From positions 1-64,000 of the forward strand of contig NZ_KB894767.1 of NCBI RefSeq assembly GCF_000374625.1: DNA of 64,000 bases, written 5' to 3'. This document shows positions 39,694 through 48,167 of this stretch, one piece after another. Under the pieces are notes generated by a model. It saw nothing but the letters and a program-made list of their open reading frames with translations. It had not been told where the DNA came from and ran no database searches. Positions within the stretch are counted from its first letter, which is position 1. Every line of letters begins with the position of its first letter. The translations under genes and the position numbers were made by a program. This DNA is from Allobrachymonas chironomi DSM 19884. Its GTDB lineage: Bacteria; Pseudomonadota; Gammaproteobacteria; Burkholderiales; Burkholderiaceae_C.

Positions 39694-40012
39694 GTTGTTA
39701 TCAGGCACCAGCAGTGGTGCAGAACCATCGGCCGTAAGCGTGTGCACGGGAGGCACTGGCGCAAAACCAGTGAGTGGCAGATGGAATCCAGAGGAGCCGC
39801 AAGAAGGGACTAGCCCGATGGCCGGGCTGTGCGGCAGGCGGTAGAACACCGGTGTTGCCATGCACTGGTGGTGGCAACAGCATTTATTGTCGCATGCTGG
39901 GATAATGGAGGCATCAGGTATTTGAACGAAATCCCTGCATTTTTTCCGTTTTTGCCGGTTTTTGGTGGTTTTCGAACCACGGGCCGGCCTTTTGACCAAG
40001 GATTTTTGCCAC
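39694..40012. promoter_or_regulatory. 319-base divergent spacer between rhlE and ettA with three hairpins
   Basis: No gene is supported here. Three inverted repeats are seen: CACTGG/CCAGTG (39754-39772), AGCCCG/CGGGCT (39812-39828) and TGTTGCCA/TGGCAACA (39853-39879). All could fold in a long rhlE leader RNA. An AT-rich block (about 39,880-39,960) is the probable promoter zone. Long structured leaders are known for cold-regulated DEAD-box genes such as deaD; a similar role is an inference. Confidence 0.4.
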
Positions 40013-41674
40013 ATGGCCCAATACGTTTACACCATGAACCGCGTCAGCAAGATCGTGCCGCCCAAGCGGCAGATCCTGAAGGACATCTCGCTGTCCTTCT
40101 TTCCGGGAGCCAAGATTGGCGTGCTCGGCCTGAACGGTTCGGGCAAGTCCACGCTGCTGAAGATCATGGCCGGCATCGACAAGGAGATCGAGGGCGAAGC
40201 CATCCCGATGCCGGGACTGGACATCGGCTACCTGCCGCAGGAGCCGCAGCTCAATCCCGAGCACACGGTGCGCGAAGCAGTGGAAGAGGCGATGAAGGAA
40301 GTCAACGATGCGCGTGCGCGTCTGGACGAGATCTACGCCGCCTATGCCGAGCCCGATGCCGACTTTGATGCCCTCGCCGCCGAGCAGGGCGAGCTGGAGG
40401 CCATCATTGCGGCGGCCGGCACCGATAGCGAGCACCAGCTGGAAATCGCTGCCGACGCGCTGCGCCTGCCGCCCTGGGATGCCGTGATCGGCAAGCTTTC
40501 GGGGGGCGAAAAGCGCCGCGTGGCACTGTGCAAGCTGCTGCTGAGCAAGCCCGACATGCTGCTGCTCGACGAACCGACCAACCACCTGGACGCCGAATCG
40601 GTCGAATGGCTGGAGCAGTTCCTGTCGCGCTTTACCGGTACCGTGGTGGCCATCACCCACGACCGCTACTTCCTCGACAACGCCGCCGAGTGGATACTGG
40701 AACTGGACCGTGGCCACGGCATTCCGTACAAGGGCAACTACAGCACCTGGCTGGAGCAGAAGGAAGCGCGTCTGGAGCAGGAACAGCGCACCGAGGATGC
40801 CCGCACCAAGGCCATGAAGAAGGAGCTGGAGTGGGCGCGCCAGAACCCGAAGGGCCGCCAGGCCAAGTCCAAGGCGCGTCTGGCGCGCTTCGAGGAGCTG
40901 AGCGATTACGAATACCAGAAGCGCAACGAAACGCAGGAAATCTTCATTCCGGTGGCCGAGCGTCTGGGTACCGAGGTGATCGAGTTCACCAACGTCAGCA
41001 AGTCCTTTGGCGACCGCCTGCTGATCGACAACCTGAGCTTCAAGATGCCGGCAGGCGCGATTGTCGGCATCATCGGCCCGAACGGCGCGGGCAAGTCCAC
41101 GCTGTTCAAGCTGGTGGCCGGCGTCGAGCAGCCCGACAGCGGTGAGGTGAAGATCGGCAAGACCGTGCAGATGGCCTTTGTCGACCAGCACCGTGACGAC
41201 CTGGCCAACGACAAGACCGTCTGGGAAGACATCTCCGGTGGTCTGGACCTCATCACCGTGGGCAAGTTCCAGATGCCGAGCCGTGCCTACTGCGGCCGCT
41301 TCAACTTCAACGGTGGCGACCAGCAGAAGAAGGTCGGCATGCTGTCCGGCGGTGAGCGCGGCCGTCTGCACCTGGCCAAGACGCTGATGCAGGGCGGCAA
41401 CGTGCTGCTGCTGGACGAGCCGTCCAACGACCTGGACGTGGAAACCCTGCGTGCACTGGAAGACGCGCTGCTGGAGTTTGCCGGCAGCGTGATGGTGATC
41501 AGCCACGACCGCTGGTTTCTGGACCGCATCTGTACCCATATCCTGGCGGCAGAAGGCGATTCGCAGTGGGTGTTCTTTGACGGCAACTACCAGGAATACG
41601 AGGCCGACAAGATCAGGCGTCTGGGCGAGGAGGGTGCCAAGCCCAAGCGCATGCGCTACAAGGCCTTGAAGTAA
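40013..41674 (+). CDS. ettA: Energy-dependent translational throttle protein EttA (ABC-F)
   Basis: The 553-residue ABC-F ATPase (EttA usual length 555) has two nucleotide-binding domains. Walker A LNGSGKST with signature LSGGEKRR, and Walker [10 protein letters not shown] with signature LSGGERGR. Walker B segments end [11 protein letters not shown] and [11 protein letters not shown]. The linker between domains contains the P-site tRNA interaction motif region, rich in R and K ([28 protein letters not shown]). It has no membrane domain. It gates the first elongation steps at the ribosomal E site according to ATP/ADP. ATG 40013 was chosen from similarity ([13 protein letters not shown]). Confidence 0.96.
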   Translation: MAQYVYTMNRVSKIVPPKRQILKDISLSFFPGAKIGVLGLNGSGKSTLLKIMAGIDKEIEGEAIPMPGLDIGYLPQEPQLNPEHTVREAVEEAMKEVNDARARLDEIYAAYAEPDADFDALAAEQGELEAIIAAAGTDSEHQLEIAADALRLPPWDAVIGKLSGGEKRRVALCKLLLSKPDMLLLDEPTNHLDAESVEWLEQFLSRFTGTVVAITHDRYFLDNAAEWILELDRGHGIPYKGNYSTWLEQKEARLEQEQRTEDARTKAMKKELEWARQNPKGRQAKSKARLARFEELSDYEYQKRNETQEIFIPVAERLGTEVIEFTNVSKSFGDRLLIDNLSFKMPAGAIVGIIGPNGAGKSTLFKLVAGVEQPDSGEVKIGKTVQMAFVDQHRDDLANDKTVWEDISGGLDLITVGKFQMPSRAYCGRFNFNGGDQQKKVGMLSGGERGRLHLAKTLMQGGNVLLLDEPSNDLDVETLRALEDALLEFAGSVMVISHDRWFLDRICTHILAAEGDSQWVFFDGNYQEYEADKIRRLGEEGAKPKRMRYKALK

Positions 41675-41687
41675 ACAGCAGGCAGCT

Positions 41688-41709
41688 GGCGGTGACCCGG
41701 GTCACCGCC
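41688..41709. repeat. Perfect 22-base palindrome after ettA
   Basis: GGCGGTGACCC (41688-41698) is followed at once by its reverse complement GGGTCACCGCC (41699-41709). There is no loop and no U-tract. It lies 13 bases after the ettA stop and just before the next gene's GTG, so it may be an operator or an RNA cruciform rather than a standard terminator. Confidence 0.6.
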
Positions 41710-41733
41710 GCTATCCGGCCAGGATTGCGATCC

Positions 41734-42126
41734 GTGTACCTGATCCCCTATCTGCTGGTAGACCGGCTGCCGTTCGTCGCCAGCCAGGAGCAGGTACGCC
41801 GCCATTACGGCCAGCCGTTGCGGCAGGAGCGGCTGGAGATCGGGCTGCAGACGCTGGATTACGGCAGCTGGGTAGCGCGTTTCCAGGCCAGTGGCCAGCT
41901 GGAGGAGGTGACCAAGCGCGCACCCGCCTTGTTCCTGCTGCGCCAGCGCGTGCTGTTTGCCGATCTCGACCGTTTTGTCCGCCAGCATGATGCTGGCTTT
42001 TTTGTGCGCGGCGGCTTTGTCGTGAGCCCGCGCTTTGGCCTGGCGTTTGTGCCGGATGAGCCGGACTGGGTGACGGCGCTGGCCGCCCACTGCATCCCGG
42101 CCTGGCGGGCGATGCCGGCGGGTTGA
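41734..42126 (+). CDS. Uncharacterised protein
   Basis: The 130-residue product is read from GTG 41734, which has AGGA 9 bases upstream; a GTG at 41692 lies inside the palindrome and is less likely. No known motif was recognised. It has several hydrophobic-aromatic segments (VYLIPYLLVDRLPFV, APALFLLRQRVLFADLDRF, GFFVRGGFVVSPRFGLAFVPDEPDW), no signal peptide and no cysteine pattern. Third-position GC is like its neighbours, which supports real coding. It follows ettA on the same strand and converges on the thioesterase gene, 11 bases apart. Confidence 0.6.
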   Translation: MYLIPYLLVDRLPFVASQEQVRRHYGQPLRQERLEIGLQTLDYGSWVARFQASGQLEEVTKRAPALFLLRQRVLFADLDRFVRQHDAGFFVRGGFVVSPRFGLAFVPDEPDWVTALAAHCIPAWRAMPAG

Positions 42127-42137
42127 GTCGACCGGTC

Positions 42138-42584
42138 TCAGGCGTCGGTTTTTTCGAGCGCAGCGCGCGGTACCACCGCCATGGTCACGCGCGAGATGCA
42201 GACCAGCTTGTCCTGTTCGTTGACGATGCGCACTTCCCAGACCTGGCTGGTGCGGCCCAGATGCGCCGGCCTGGCCGTGCCAGTGACCCAGCCGTCCCGT
42301 ACGGCGCGCACGTGGTTGGCATTGATTTCCTGGCCAACGCAGAGGAACTGGCTGGTGTCCACGGTACAGACCGAGGCGACCGAGGCCAGGGTTTCGGCCA
42401 GTACCATGGAGCAGCCGCCATGCAGCAGGCCGAAGGGCTGGCGCGTGCGGGCATCGACCGGCATGCGGGCAGTCAGGTAGTCATCGCCCAGTTCCATGCA
42501 CTCGATGCCCAGGTGGCTGACGGCGCAGCCGCTGTTGAGCTGGTTGATCTGTTCAAGGGTGACGGGGTGGTGCCAGATGCGCAT
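42138..42584 (-). CDS. Hotdog-fold thioesterase, EntH/YbdB-like
   Basis: The 148-residue hotdog protein has GDDYLTARMPVDARTRQPFGLLHGGCSMVLAETLAS. The HGG loop and the following glutamate in the long helix are the catalytic features of PaaI/EntH hydrolases acting on acyl-CoA. It starts MRIWHHPVTLEQ, the family N-terminus; an ATG 33 bases upstream is rejected. It diverges from a second hotdog gene at 42727, and the perfect palindrome at 42663-42678 lies between their starts. Confidence 0.88.
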   Translation of the reverse strand: MRIWHHPVTLEQINQLNSGCAVSHLGIECMELGDDYLTARMPVDARTRQPFGLLHGGCSMVLAETLASVASVCTVDTSQFLCVGQEINANHVRAVRDGWVTGTARPAHLGRTSQVWEVRIVNEQDKLVCISRVTMAVVPRAALEKTDA

Positions 42585-42662
42585 CGGAAAAATCCTGGAA
42601 TGAAACGGTCGTTCCATTTTAGGGCGGCGCTTGCCATGGCCGATCCGCAGGTAAACCCTGAG

Positions 42663-42678
42663 TTGACGCTTGCGTCAA
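42663..42678. promoter_or_regulatory. Perfect palindromic operator TTGACGC-TT-GCGTCAA
   Basis: A 16-base perfect inverted repeat lies between the divergent thioesterase genes, 79 bases before the minus-strand ATG and 49 before the plus-strand one. Its shape (TTGACGN4CGTCAA) recalls LiuR/MerR-type sites reported for branched-chain amino acid and fatty acid catabolism in proteobacteria. Confidence 0.5.
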
Positions 42679-42726
42679 TGCGCTTATCCTGACAAGCCCG
42701 TGATGGCTACCTGGAGCAGACTGCCG

Positions 42727-43137
42727 ATGCTGAGCAAAGAAGAGATCAGCGCCTTTCTGGCGCGCGAATTTCCACAGACCAAGTGCGTGATCGAATCGCT
42801 GGGGGATGGCGAGGCGCTGCTGTCACATCCGGTGGGAGAAGAGGAACTGCGGCCCGGTGGCACGGTGTCGGGGCCGGTGATGATGGGGCTGGCCGATGTG
42901 GCCCTGTATGTGGCGCTGTTCACGCGGATCGGCATTGTGCCGCTGGCGGTGACCACCAATCTGACCACGAACTTCCTGCGCAAGCCATCTGGTGACCGGC
43001 CGATTCTGGCGCGCTGCCGCATGATCAAGGTCGGGCGTACCCAGGCCGTGGGTGAGGTATCGCTGTATTCGGAAGGCAGCCCGGAGAAGACGGTAGCGCA
43101 TGTGGTGGGCACTTACGCCATTCCGCCCCGGGGCTGA
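42727..43137 (+). CDS. Hotdog-fold acyl-CoA thioesterase, PaaI-like
   Basis: The 136-residue hotdog protein has LSHPVGEEELRPGGTVSGPVMMGLADVALYVALFTR, with the central helix and a catalytic aspartate (LAD) in place of the HGG-type loop, and LAVTTNLTTNFLRKPSGDRPILARCRMIKVGRTQAVGEVSLYSE. Acyl-CoA hydrolysis is likely, substrate unknown. ATG 42727 is preferred because GGAG stands 9 bases before it; ATG 42703 is an alternative. The stop abuts the stop of the esterase gene on the other strand with no gap. Confidence 0.85.
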   Translation: MLSKEEISAFLAREFPQTKCVIESLGDGEALLSHPVGEEELRPGGTVSGPVMMGLADVALYVALFTRIGIVPLAVTTNLTTNFLRKPSGDRPILARCRMIKVGRTQAVGEVSLYSEGSPEKTVAHVVGTYAIPPRG

Positions 43138-44127
43138 TCAGTGCGCGCTGCGGGCGCGCGGATTCACGTATTGGCGGAAGAAGCGCAGTGACTCGCGGCT
43201 GGCATCCGGTCCGGCCGGATCGGTGTAGCTGCCGGCAGGCTGGCCGCCGCTCCAGGCATGGCCGAGGCCGTGCACCATCCAGAGTTCGCCGGCGATGCTG
43301 CCGCCGGGGGTGAGATAGCGCGTCAGCGTGACCTCGCGGCCCTGCTGGTCGATGCGCTGTTGCGCCGACTGGCAGCCTGGCGGGATCATGGCGCTGATCA
43401 CGTTGTGGCCGTTGTCCGGATGCACGGTTTCATCACGATCCCCCTGGAAGACCAGGACCGGCACCAGCGGGTGTCCTTCGGGCAGGGGCGTGCCCTTGGC
43501 GCCACGGCGCATCGCGCTGAATGCCCCCGGAATACTGGTGGCGGCCGCAGGCGGCAGCCCGGCATGGATGGCCGCAGCGGCAAACAGGTCGGGGTAGTTG
43601 CGGGCCATCAGCGCCGTCATGGCACCGCCTGCCGACAGGCCGGCGACATAGATGCGCGAGGGATCGACCGGGTGCTGCCGGATCGCCTTGCGCACCATGG
43701 AAGCGATCAGCTCCGGCTCGCCCCAGTCGCGGCGCTGGTTGCGGCGCGAAAACCAGTTCCAGCAGCCCTGCGGGTTGCGCTTGCGGTTCTGGCCCGGATA
43801 GAGCACGAAAAAGCCTTCGCTGTCACCCAGCTGGTCCATGCCGGTGCCGGCGGCGAAGTCATCGGGATTCTGCTTGCAGCCATGCAGCATCAGGACCAGC
43901 GCACGCGGCCGTTGCGGATCGGCCTGGATCGGGATGAACAGGCGGTAGTCGCTGCTGCCGACGCCGGGCTGGAATTCCTCGCCGCGTTCGTAGTGACCGC
44001 GCAAGCCGGCAGGCGCCGGTGCAGGCGGCGTGACCGGAGTCCGTGGGGCTCCGGAGGGCGGCGGGGAAGGGCGCTTGCGGCGCAGCAGCGAGCTGACGCC
44101 GTTCTTGAGTTTGTCAATCCAGGTCAT
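43138..44127 (-). CDS. PHB-depolymerase family esterase
   Basis: The 329-residue alpha/beta hydrolase of the esterase-PHB family has the oxyanion motif LMLHGCKQNPDDFA, nucleophile elbow GLSAGGAMT, acid region GDRDETVHPDNG and a histidine in HGLGHAWSGG. The basic N-terminus (WIDKLKNGVSSLLRRKRPS) and Pro-rich linker (PPPSGAPRTPVTPPAPAPAG) are not a signal peptide, so it is probably intracellular. Relatives include intracellular PHB oligomer esterases and feruloyl-type esterases, so the polymer substrate is not proven. It is convergent with the PaaI gene. Confidence 0.82.
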   Translation of the reverse strand: MTWIDKLKNGVSSLLRRKRPSPPPSGAPRTPVTPPAPAPAGLRGHYERGEEFQPGVGSSDYRLFIPIQADPQRPRALVLMLHGCKQNPDDFAAGTGMDQLGDSEGFFVLYPGQNRKRNPQGCWNWFSRRNQRRDWGEPELIASMVRKAIRQHPVDPSRIYVAGLSAGGAMTALMARNYPDLFAAAAIHAGLPPAAATSIPGAFSAMRRGAKGTPLPEGHPLVPVLVFQGDRDETVHPDNGHNVISAMIPPGCQSAQQRIDQQGREVTLTRYLTPGGSIAGELWMVHGLGHAWSGGQPAGSYTDPAGPDASRESLRFFRQYVNPRARSAH

Positions 44128-44301
44128 GCGCGTGATTGTGCAGGAAACGGGCTCCTGTCATGCAGGCAGGGGCAGGCCAGTCGGGGGATAACCCTGCATC
44201 AGGCAGGACTACTTGGTTGGAAAAGTGACACAAATACTCACAGTCTGCTACAACGGCGACATTCCGGCCATCCGGGCGGAATTTTTTCCAAGGAGTTCAG
44301 C

Positions 44302-46377
44302 ATGAATCAAATGTTATCCCGGCTCCTGTGGCTGGTGGTGGCCATTGCCGGGGCCGGTGCCCTGGGTTATGTGGCACTGCAGCGAGGGGAGTCCATCAAT
44401 GCCTTGTGGATTGTCGTGGCTGCAGTGTGTGTCTACCTGATTGCCTACCGCTACTACAGTCTGTTCATTGCCAACAAGGTACTGGGTCTGGATGCCACGC
44501 GCATGACACCGGCCTGGCGTCACAACGACGGTCTGGACTATGTGCCGACCAACAAGGGGGTGCTGTTCGGTCACCACTTTGCCGCGATTGCCGGTGCCGG
44601 TCCGCTGGTCGGTCCGGTGCTGGCCGCACAGATGGGCTACCTGCCCGGCATGCTGTGGATCCTGGCCGGCGTGGTGTTTGCCGGTGCAGTCCAGGACTTC
44701 ATGGTGCTGTTCGTGTCCACACGCCGTGACGGACGCTCGCTGGGCGATCTGATCAAGTCCGAAATGGGCCCGGTGGCCGGCGTCATCGCGCTGTTTGGCA
44801 CCTTCATGATCATGATCATCATCCTGGCGGTGCTGGCCCTGATCGTGGTCAAGGCGCTGGCGCACAGCCCCTGGGGCACCTTCACCGTGGCCGCCACGAT
44901 CCCGATCGCCATCTTCATGGGTCTGTACATGCGCTACCTGCGCCCGGGCCGCATTGGCGAGATTTCCGTGATCGGCTTCCTGATGCTGATGTGGGCCTTG
45001 TACTACGGTGGCGTGGTAGCCGAGACGCCGTCGCTGGCGCAGCACTTCGACCTGGACGGCAAGCAGCTGACCTGGGCGCTGGTGATTTACGGCTTTATTG
45101 CCGCCGTGCTGCCGGTCTGGCTGTTGCTGGCCCCGCGTGACTACCTGTCCACCTTCCTGAAGATCGGCACGATTGCCGGCCTGGCGCTGGGTGTGCTGTT
45201 CATTGCCCCCGAAATGCGCATGCCGGCCGTGACCCGTTTCATCGACGGTACCGGCCCGGCCTGGAGTGGCAACCTGTTCCCCTTCCTGTTCATCACGATT
45301 GCCTGCGGTGCCGTATCCGGCTTCCACGCGCTGATCTCTTCCGGCACCACGCCGAAGATGCTGGAAAACGAAAGCCATGCACGCCTGATCGGTTACGGCG
45401 GCATGCTGATGGAATCGTTCGTGGCCATCATGGCGCTGATTGCCGCGTCCGTGATTGATCCGGGCGTCTACTTTGCCATGAACGCGCCGGCTGCCGTGCT
45501 CGGCACCACGCCCGAATCGGCTGCAGCCGTGATCAACGGCTGGGGCTTTGCCATCACGCCGGAAATCCTGAACCAGGTGGCAGCCGATGTGGGTGAAGCC
45601 ACCATCATCTCGCGTGCCGGTGGCGCGCCGACGCTGGCCGTGGGCATGGCCCACATCCTGCACCAGGTGTTTGGTGGCGAGGGCATGATGGCGTTCTGGT
45701 ACCACTTTGCCATCCTGTTCGAGGCGCTGTTCATCCTGACCGCAGTTGATGCCGGTACCCGTTCCGGCCGCTTCATGCTGCAGGACCTGCTGGGCAACTT
45801 TGTCCCGGCGCTGAAGAAGACCGATTCCCTGGCCGGCAACCTGGTGGCGACTGGCGTCTGTGTGGCGCTGTGGGGCTACTTCCTCTACCAGGGCGTGGTC
45901 GATCCGCTGGGCGGCATCAATACGCTGTGGCCGCTGTTCGGCATTGCCAACCAGATGCTGGCCGCGATTGCGCTGACGCTGGTGGCAACCGTGCTGTTCA
46001 AGATGAAGAAGGACCGCTACGCCTGGGTTGCCATCGTGCCCACGGTCTGGCTGCTGATCATCACCATGTACGCCGGTTTCCAGAAACTGTTCCATACCGA
46101 TCCGCGCATCGGCTTCCTGGCGCTGGCCAACAAGTTTGCTGACGCGATGGCGGCAGGCAAGGTGCTGGCTCCGGCCAAGTCGATGGAGGAAATGGGCCGG
46201 CTGGTGTTCAACAACCGCCTGGATGCGGCCCTGACGGCCTTGTTCATGACCGTGGTAGTGGTTATCCTCATGTACGGTATCCGTACCTCGCTGGCTGCGC
46301 GCCGGCAGGCACAGCCGGTCATGCACGAAGTGCCTTACGAGCCGCTGCCCGCCGAGGCCATGGCCAAGGCCCACTGA
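44302..46377 (+). CDS. cstA: Carbon starvation protein CstA (peptide/pyruvate transporter family)
   Basis: The 691-residue inner-membrane protein has about 18 helices and the CstA signatures: YYSLFIANKVLGLDATRMTPA, GVLFGHHFAAIAGAGPLVGPVLAAQMGYLPG, GCGAVSGFHALISSGTTPKMLENESHAR-like (ITIACGAVSGFHALISSGTT), DAGTRSGRFMLQD. CstA/BtsT proteins import pyruvate or peptides when carbon is scarce. AAGGAG precedes ATG 44302 by 7 bases. The 174-base region upstream (44128-44301) should hold the promoter; a CRP-like site was not evident. It is cotranscribed with ybdD. Confidence 0.95.
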   Translation: MNQMLSRLLWLVVAIAGAGALGYVALQRGESINALWIVVAAVCVYLIAYRYYSLFIANKVLGLDATRMTPAWRHNDGLDYVPTNKGVLFGHHFAAIAGAGPLVGPVLAAQMGYLPGMLWILAGVVFAGAVQDFMVLFVSTRRDGRSLGDLIKSEMGPVAGVIALFGTFMIMIIILAVLALIVVKALAHSPWGTFTVAATIPIAIFMGLYMRYLRPGRIGEISVIGFLMLMWALYYGGVVAETPSLAQHFDLDGKQLTWALVIYGFIAAVLPVWLLLAPRDYLSTFLKIGTIAGLALGVLFIAPEMRMPAVTRFIDGTGPAWSGNLFPFLFITIACGAVSGFHALISSGTTPKMLENESHARLIGYGGMLMESFVAIMALIAASVIDPGVYFAMNAPAAVLGTTPESAAAVINGWGFAITPEILNQVAADVGEATIISRAGGAPTLAVGMAHILHQVFGGEGMMAFWYHFAILFEALFILTAVDAGTRSGRFMLQDLLGNFVPALKKTDSLAGNLVATGVCVALWGYFLYQGVVDPLGGINTLWPLFGIANQMLAAIALTLVATVLFKMKKDRYAWVAIVPTVWLLIITMYAGFQKLFHTDPRIGFLALANKFADAMAAGKVLAPAKSMEEMGRLVFNNRLDAALTALFMTVVVVILMYGIRTSLAARRQAQPVMHEVPYEPLPAEAMAKAH

Positions 46378-46388
46378 AGGAGATCCGC

Positions 46389-46583
46389 ATGTTGCAGAAA
46401 TTGGCCGCAGCCGGCCGCTACTTCGGACAGACTGCCCGCTTGATGGTGGGGGTTCCCAGCTATGACAACTACCTGGCGCACATGAAGCGCACCCATCCGG
46501 ACCAGACGGTGATGAGCTACGAGCAGTTCTTCATCAACCGGCAGGAAGCCCGCTACGGCGGCGGCATCGGGCGCTGCTGCTGA
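46389..46583 (+). CDS. ybdD: YbdD/YjiX family small protein (DUF466)
   Basis: The 64-residue basic protein has the family features YFGQTARLMVGVPSYDNYLAHMKRTHPDQTVMSYEQFFINRQEARYGGG and a terminal Cys-Cys. It lies 11 bases after cstA with AAGGAG upstream, the conserved cstA-ybdD pair. It is probably an accessory subunit of the transporter. Confidence 0.93.
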   Translation: MLQKLAAAGRYFGQTARLMVGVPSYDNYLAHMKRTHPDQTVMSYEQFFINRQEARYGGGIGRCC

Positions 46584-46618
46584 CGGTTGGAGGCGGGGCA
46601 CTGTTCCCGCCACTCTGC

Positions 46619-46653
46619 AAAACGGCCACACCCTGATCAGGTGTGGCCGTTTT
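46619..46653 (+). terminator. Terminator of cstA-ybdD
   Basis: AAAACGGCCACAC (46619-46631) pairs with GTGTGGCCGTTTT (46641-46653) across a loop holding CTGATCAG. T bases close the stem on the plus strand. Confidence 0.85.
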
Positions 46654-46775
46654 ACGTTCAGGGTAAACCCTTGGGTGAGGCGTAAAGCACGGTCGTGCGG
46701 CAAAAGTAGACGCTAGCATGTATACATAAAGCAACAGCACCGGCCCGTTGCCGGTGCGATAACCAGAGAAGAATC

Positions 46776-47633
46776 ATGGATATGGCACCCAGTACTGGTG
46801 CAGCGCGGGCCAGCCCGCTGACATTGGCCACGGGTCTGGCAACGGTTCCTTCCACCTTGCGCATTCCGCTGGCCGGGCGCGCCATGGGGGATGCCATGTT
46901 CCCGCATCTGGCCATCCATGACGGGTATGCCGCCAGCGTGCTGCAAGCCATCGGCGATGATGGTTCGCGCTGGTCACAGGACCGCCACAGCATCTGGGGA
47001 GTACTGGTCCGTACGCGTTTCATTCTGGACAAGGCGCAGGCTTTTCTGCAGCAGCATCCGGATGCGGTGTTCCTGAATCTGGGCTGCGGCCTGAGCCAGT
47101 ATTTCCAGTGGCTGGACAACGGCAGCAGCCTGATGGTCGATGCCGATTTGCCTGAAGTGATGCAGCTGCGGGAGCAACTGCTGCCCTGCATCAACGAACG
47201 TCATCATTGTGCTTTGCTGGATCTGACCGCAAGCGACTGGTGGCAGCAGTTGCCACTGGAGCAGATTGGCACGCGCCCGGTGTTCGTGATGCTGGAAGGC
47301 GTCACCATGTACCTGGAGCCGGAGCAGGTGCAGCACCTGCTGCACACGCTGGCCACGCACCTGCCGATCGGCTCGCAGATGGTGATGGATGCCTTCAGCC
47401 AGCTGGCCTGCGGTTCGACCTACTGGCATCCGTCATTGCGCCAGACCGGGGCCAGTCTGCGCTGGGGCCTGGCGCATGCCGGCAGTCTGCAGGGCATGGA
47501 AGGGCGTCTGAAGCAGCTGGACTGCAAGGATGTCATGGCGGGCTACGACTGGACACTGGCGATGGCCATGGGGGGCTTCACCATGCTGTCGGGCGTGCCG
47601 TTCTACGCCATGTACCAGTTGTCCTGGGAATAA
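46776..47633 (+). CDS. Class I SAM-dependent methyltransferase, leucine carboxyl methyltransferase (TcmP-like) family
   Basis: The 285-residue methyltransferase has motif I VFLNLGCGLSQYFQWLDN, an acidic LMVDADLPEVMQLREQLLP segment and RPVFVMLEGVTMYLEPEQVQHLL, the pattern of the LCM/TcmP/TcmO family. Substrates of bacterial members are polyketides or unknown small molecules. Upstream (46654-46775) are a hairpin GCACCGGC/GCCGGTGC (about 46737-46757) and the palindrome ATGTATACAT (46718-46727). It is monocistronic with no biosynthetic cluster around it, so the substrate is open. Confidence 0.85.
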   Translation: MDMAPSTGAARASPLTLATGLATVPSTLRIPLAGRAMGDAMFPHLAIHDGYAASVLQAIGDDGSRWSQDRHSIWGVLVRTRFILDKAQAFLQQHPDAVFLNLGCGLSQYFQWLDNGSSLMVDADLPEVMQLREQLLPCINERHHCALLDLTASDWWQQLPLEQIGTRPVFVMLEGVTMYLEPEQVQHLLHTLATHLPIGSQMVMDAFSQLACGSTYWHPSLRQTGASLRWGLAHAGSLQGMEGRLKQLDCKDVMAGYDWTLAMAMGGFTMLSGVPFYAMYQLSWE

Positions 47634-47659
47634 GCCGCGCGGGCCGCGCGTCCAGCCAC

Positions 47660-48121
47660 TCAGGCCAGTTCCACGATCATTTCGATTTCAACGCAGGCAC
47701 CCAGCGGCAGCTGCGGCACGCCAAAGGCGCTGCGTGCGTGTGCGCCCACTTCCGGACCGAACAGCTCGCCCAGCAGCTCGCTGCAGCCGTTGGTTACCAG
47801 GTGCTGCTCGGTGTACTCGCTGGTGGAGTTGACCAGGCTCATCAGCTTGACCACGCGCTTGATGCGTTTGAGGTCGCCGGTAGCCGCCTGCAGCGTGCCC
47901 AGCAGGTCGATGGCGACGGCGCGCGCCGCCTGGGCGCCGGTGGCGGTATCCATGTTCTTGCCGAGCTGGCCGGTCCAGACGGCACCATCGCGCTTGGCGA
48001 TATGGCCGCTCAGGAACAGCAGATGGCCGGATTGCACATAGGGCACATAGGCGGCTGCCGGTACTGCCACGGGCGGCAGGCTGATTCCAAGGCTGTCGAG
48101 TCGGGTGTAGATATCGGACAT
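47660..48121 (-). CDS. RidA/YjgF family protein (chorismate-mutase-like subgroup)
   Basis: The 153-residue YjgF/RidA superfamily protein has SGHLLFLSGHIAKRDGAVWTGQLGKNM at the front and RSAFGVPQLPLGACVEIEMIVELA at the end. This longer form with NGCSELLGELFG matches the subgroup often annotated chorismate mutase-like, which lacks proof of RidA deaminase activity. The arginine of the active site (ARSAFGV) is present. It diverges from comEC with a 46-base gap. Confidence 0.88.
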   Translation of the reverse strand: MSDIYTRLDSLGISLPPVAVPAAAYVPYVQSGHLLFLSGHIAKRDGAVWTGQLGKNMDTATGAQAARAVAIDLLGTLQAATGDLKRIKRVVKLMSLVNSTSEYTEQHLVTNGCSELLGELFGPEVGAHARSAFGVPQLPLGACVEIEMIVELA

Positions 48122-48167
48122 GGGGAACTCCTGGTGAAGTGGGCGGGATTTGCGCTACCATCACGGC

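Noticed and set aside
39694..40014. Upstream extension of the rhlE frame by about 107 codons
   Set aside because: The family starts at MTFEELNL; the extension has a different composition and resembles no helicase.
43258..44301. Possible 348-residue N-terminal extension of CstA
   Set aside because: It is antisense to the esterase gene, and a strong AAGGAG with ATG at 44302 gives the normal CstA start.
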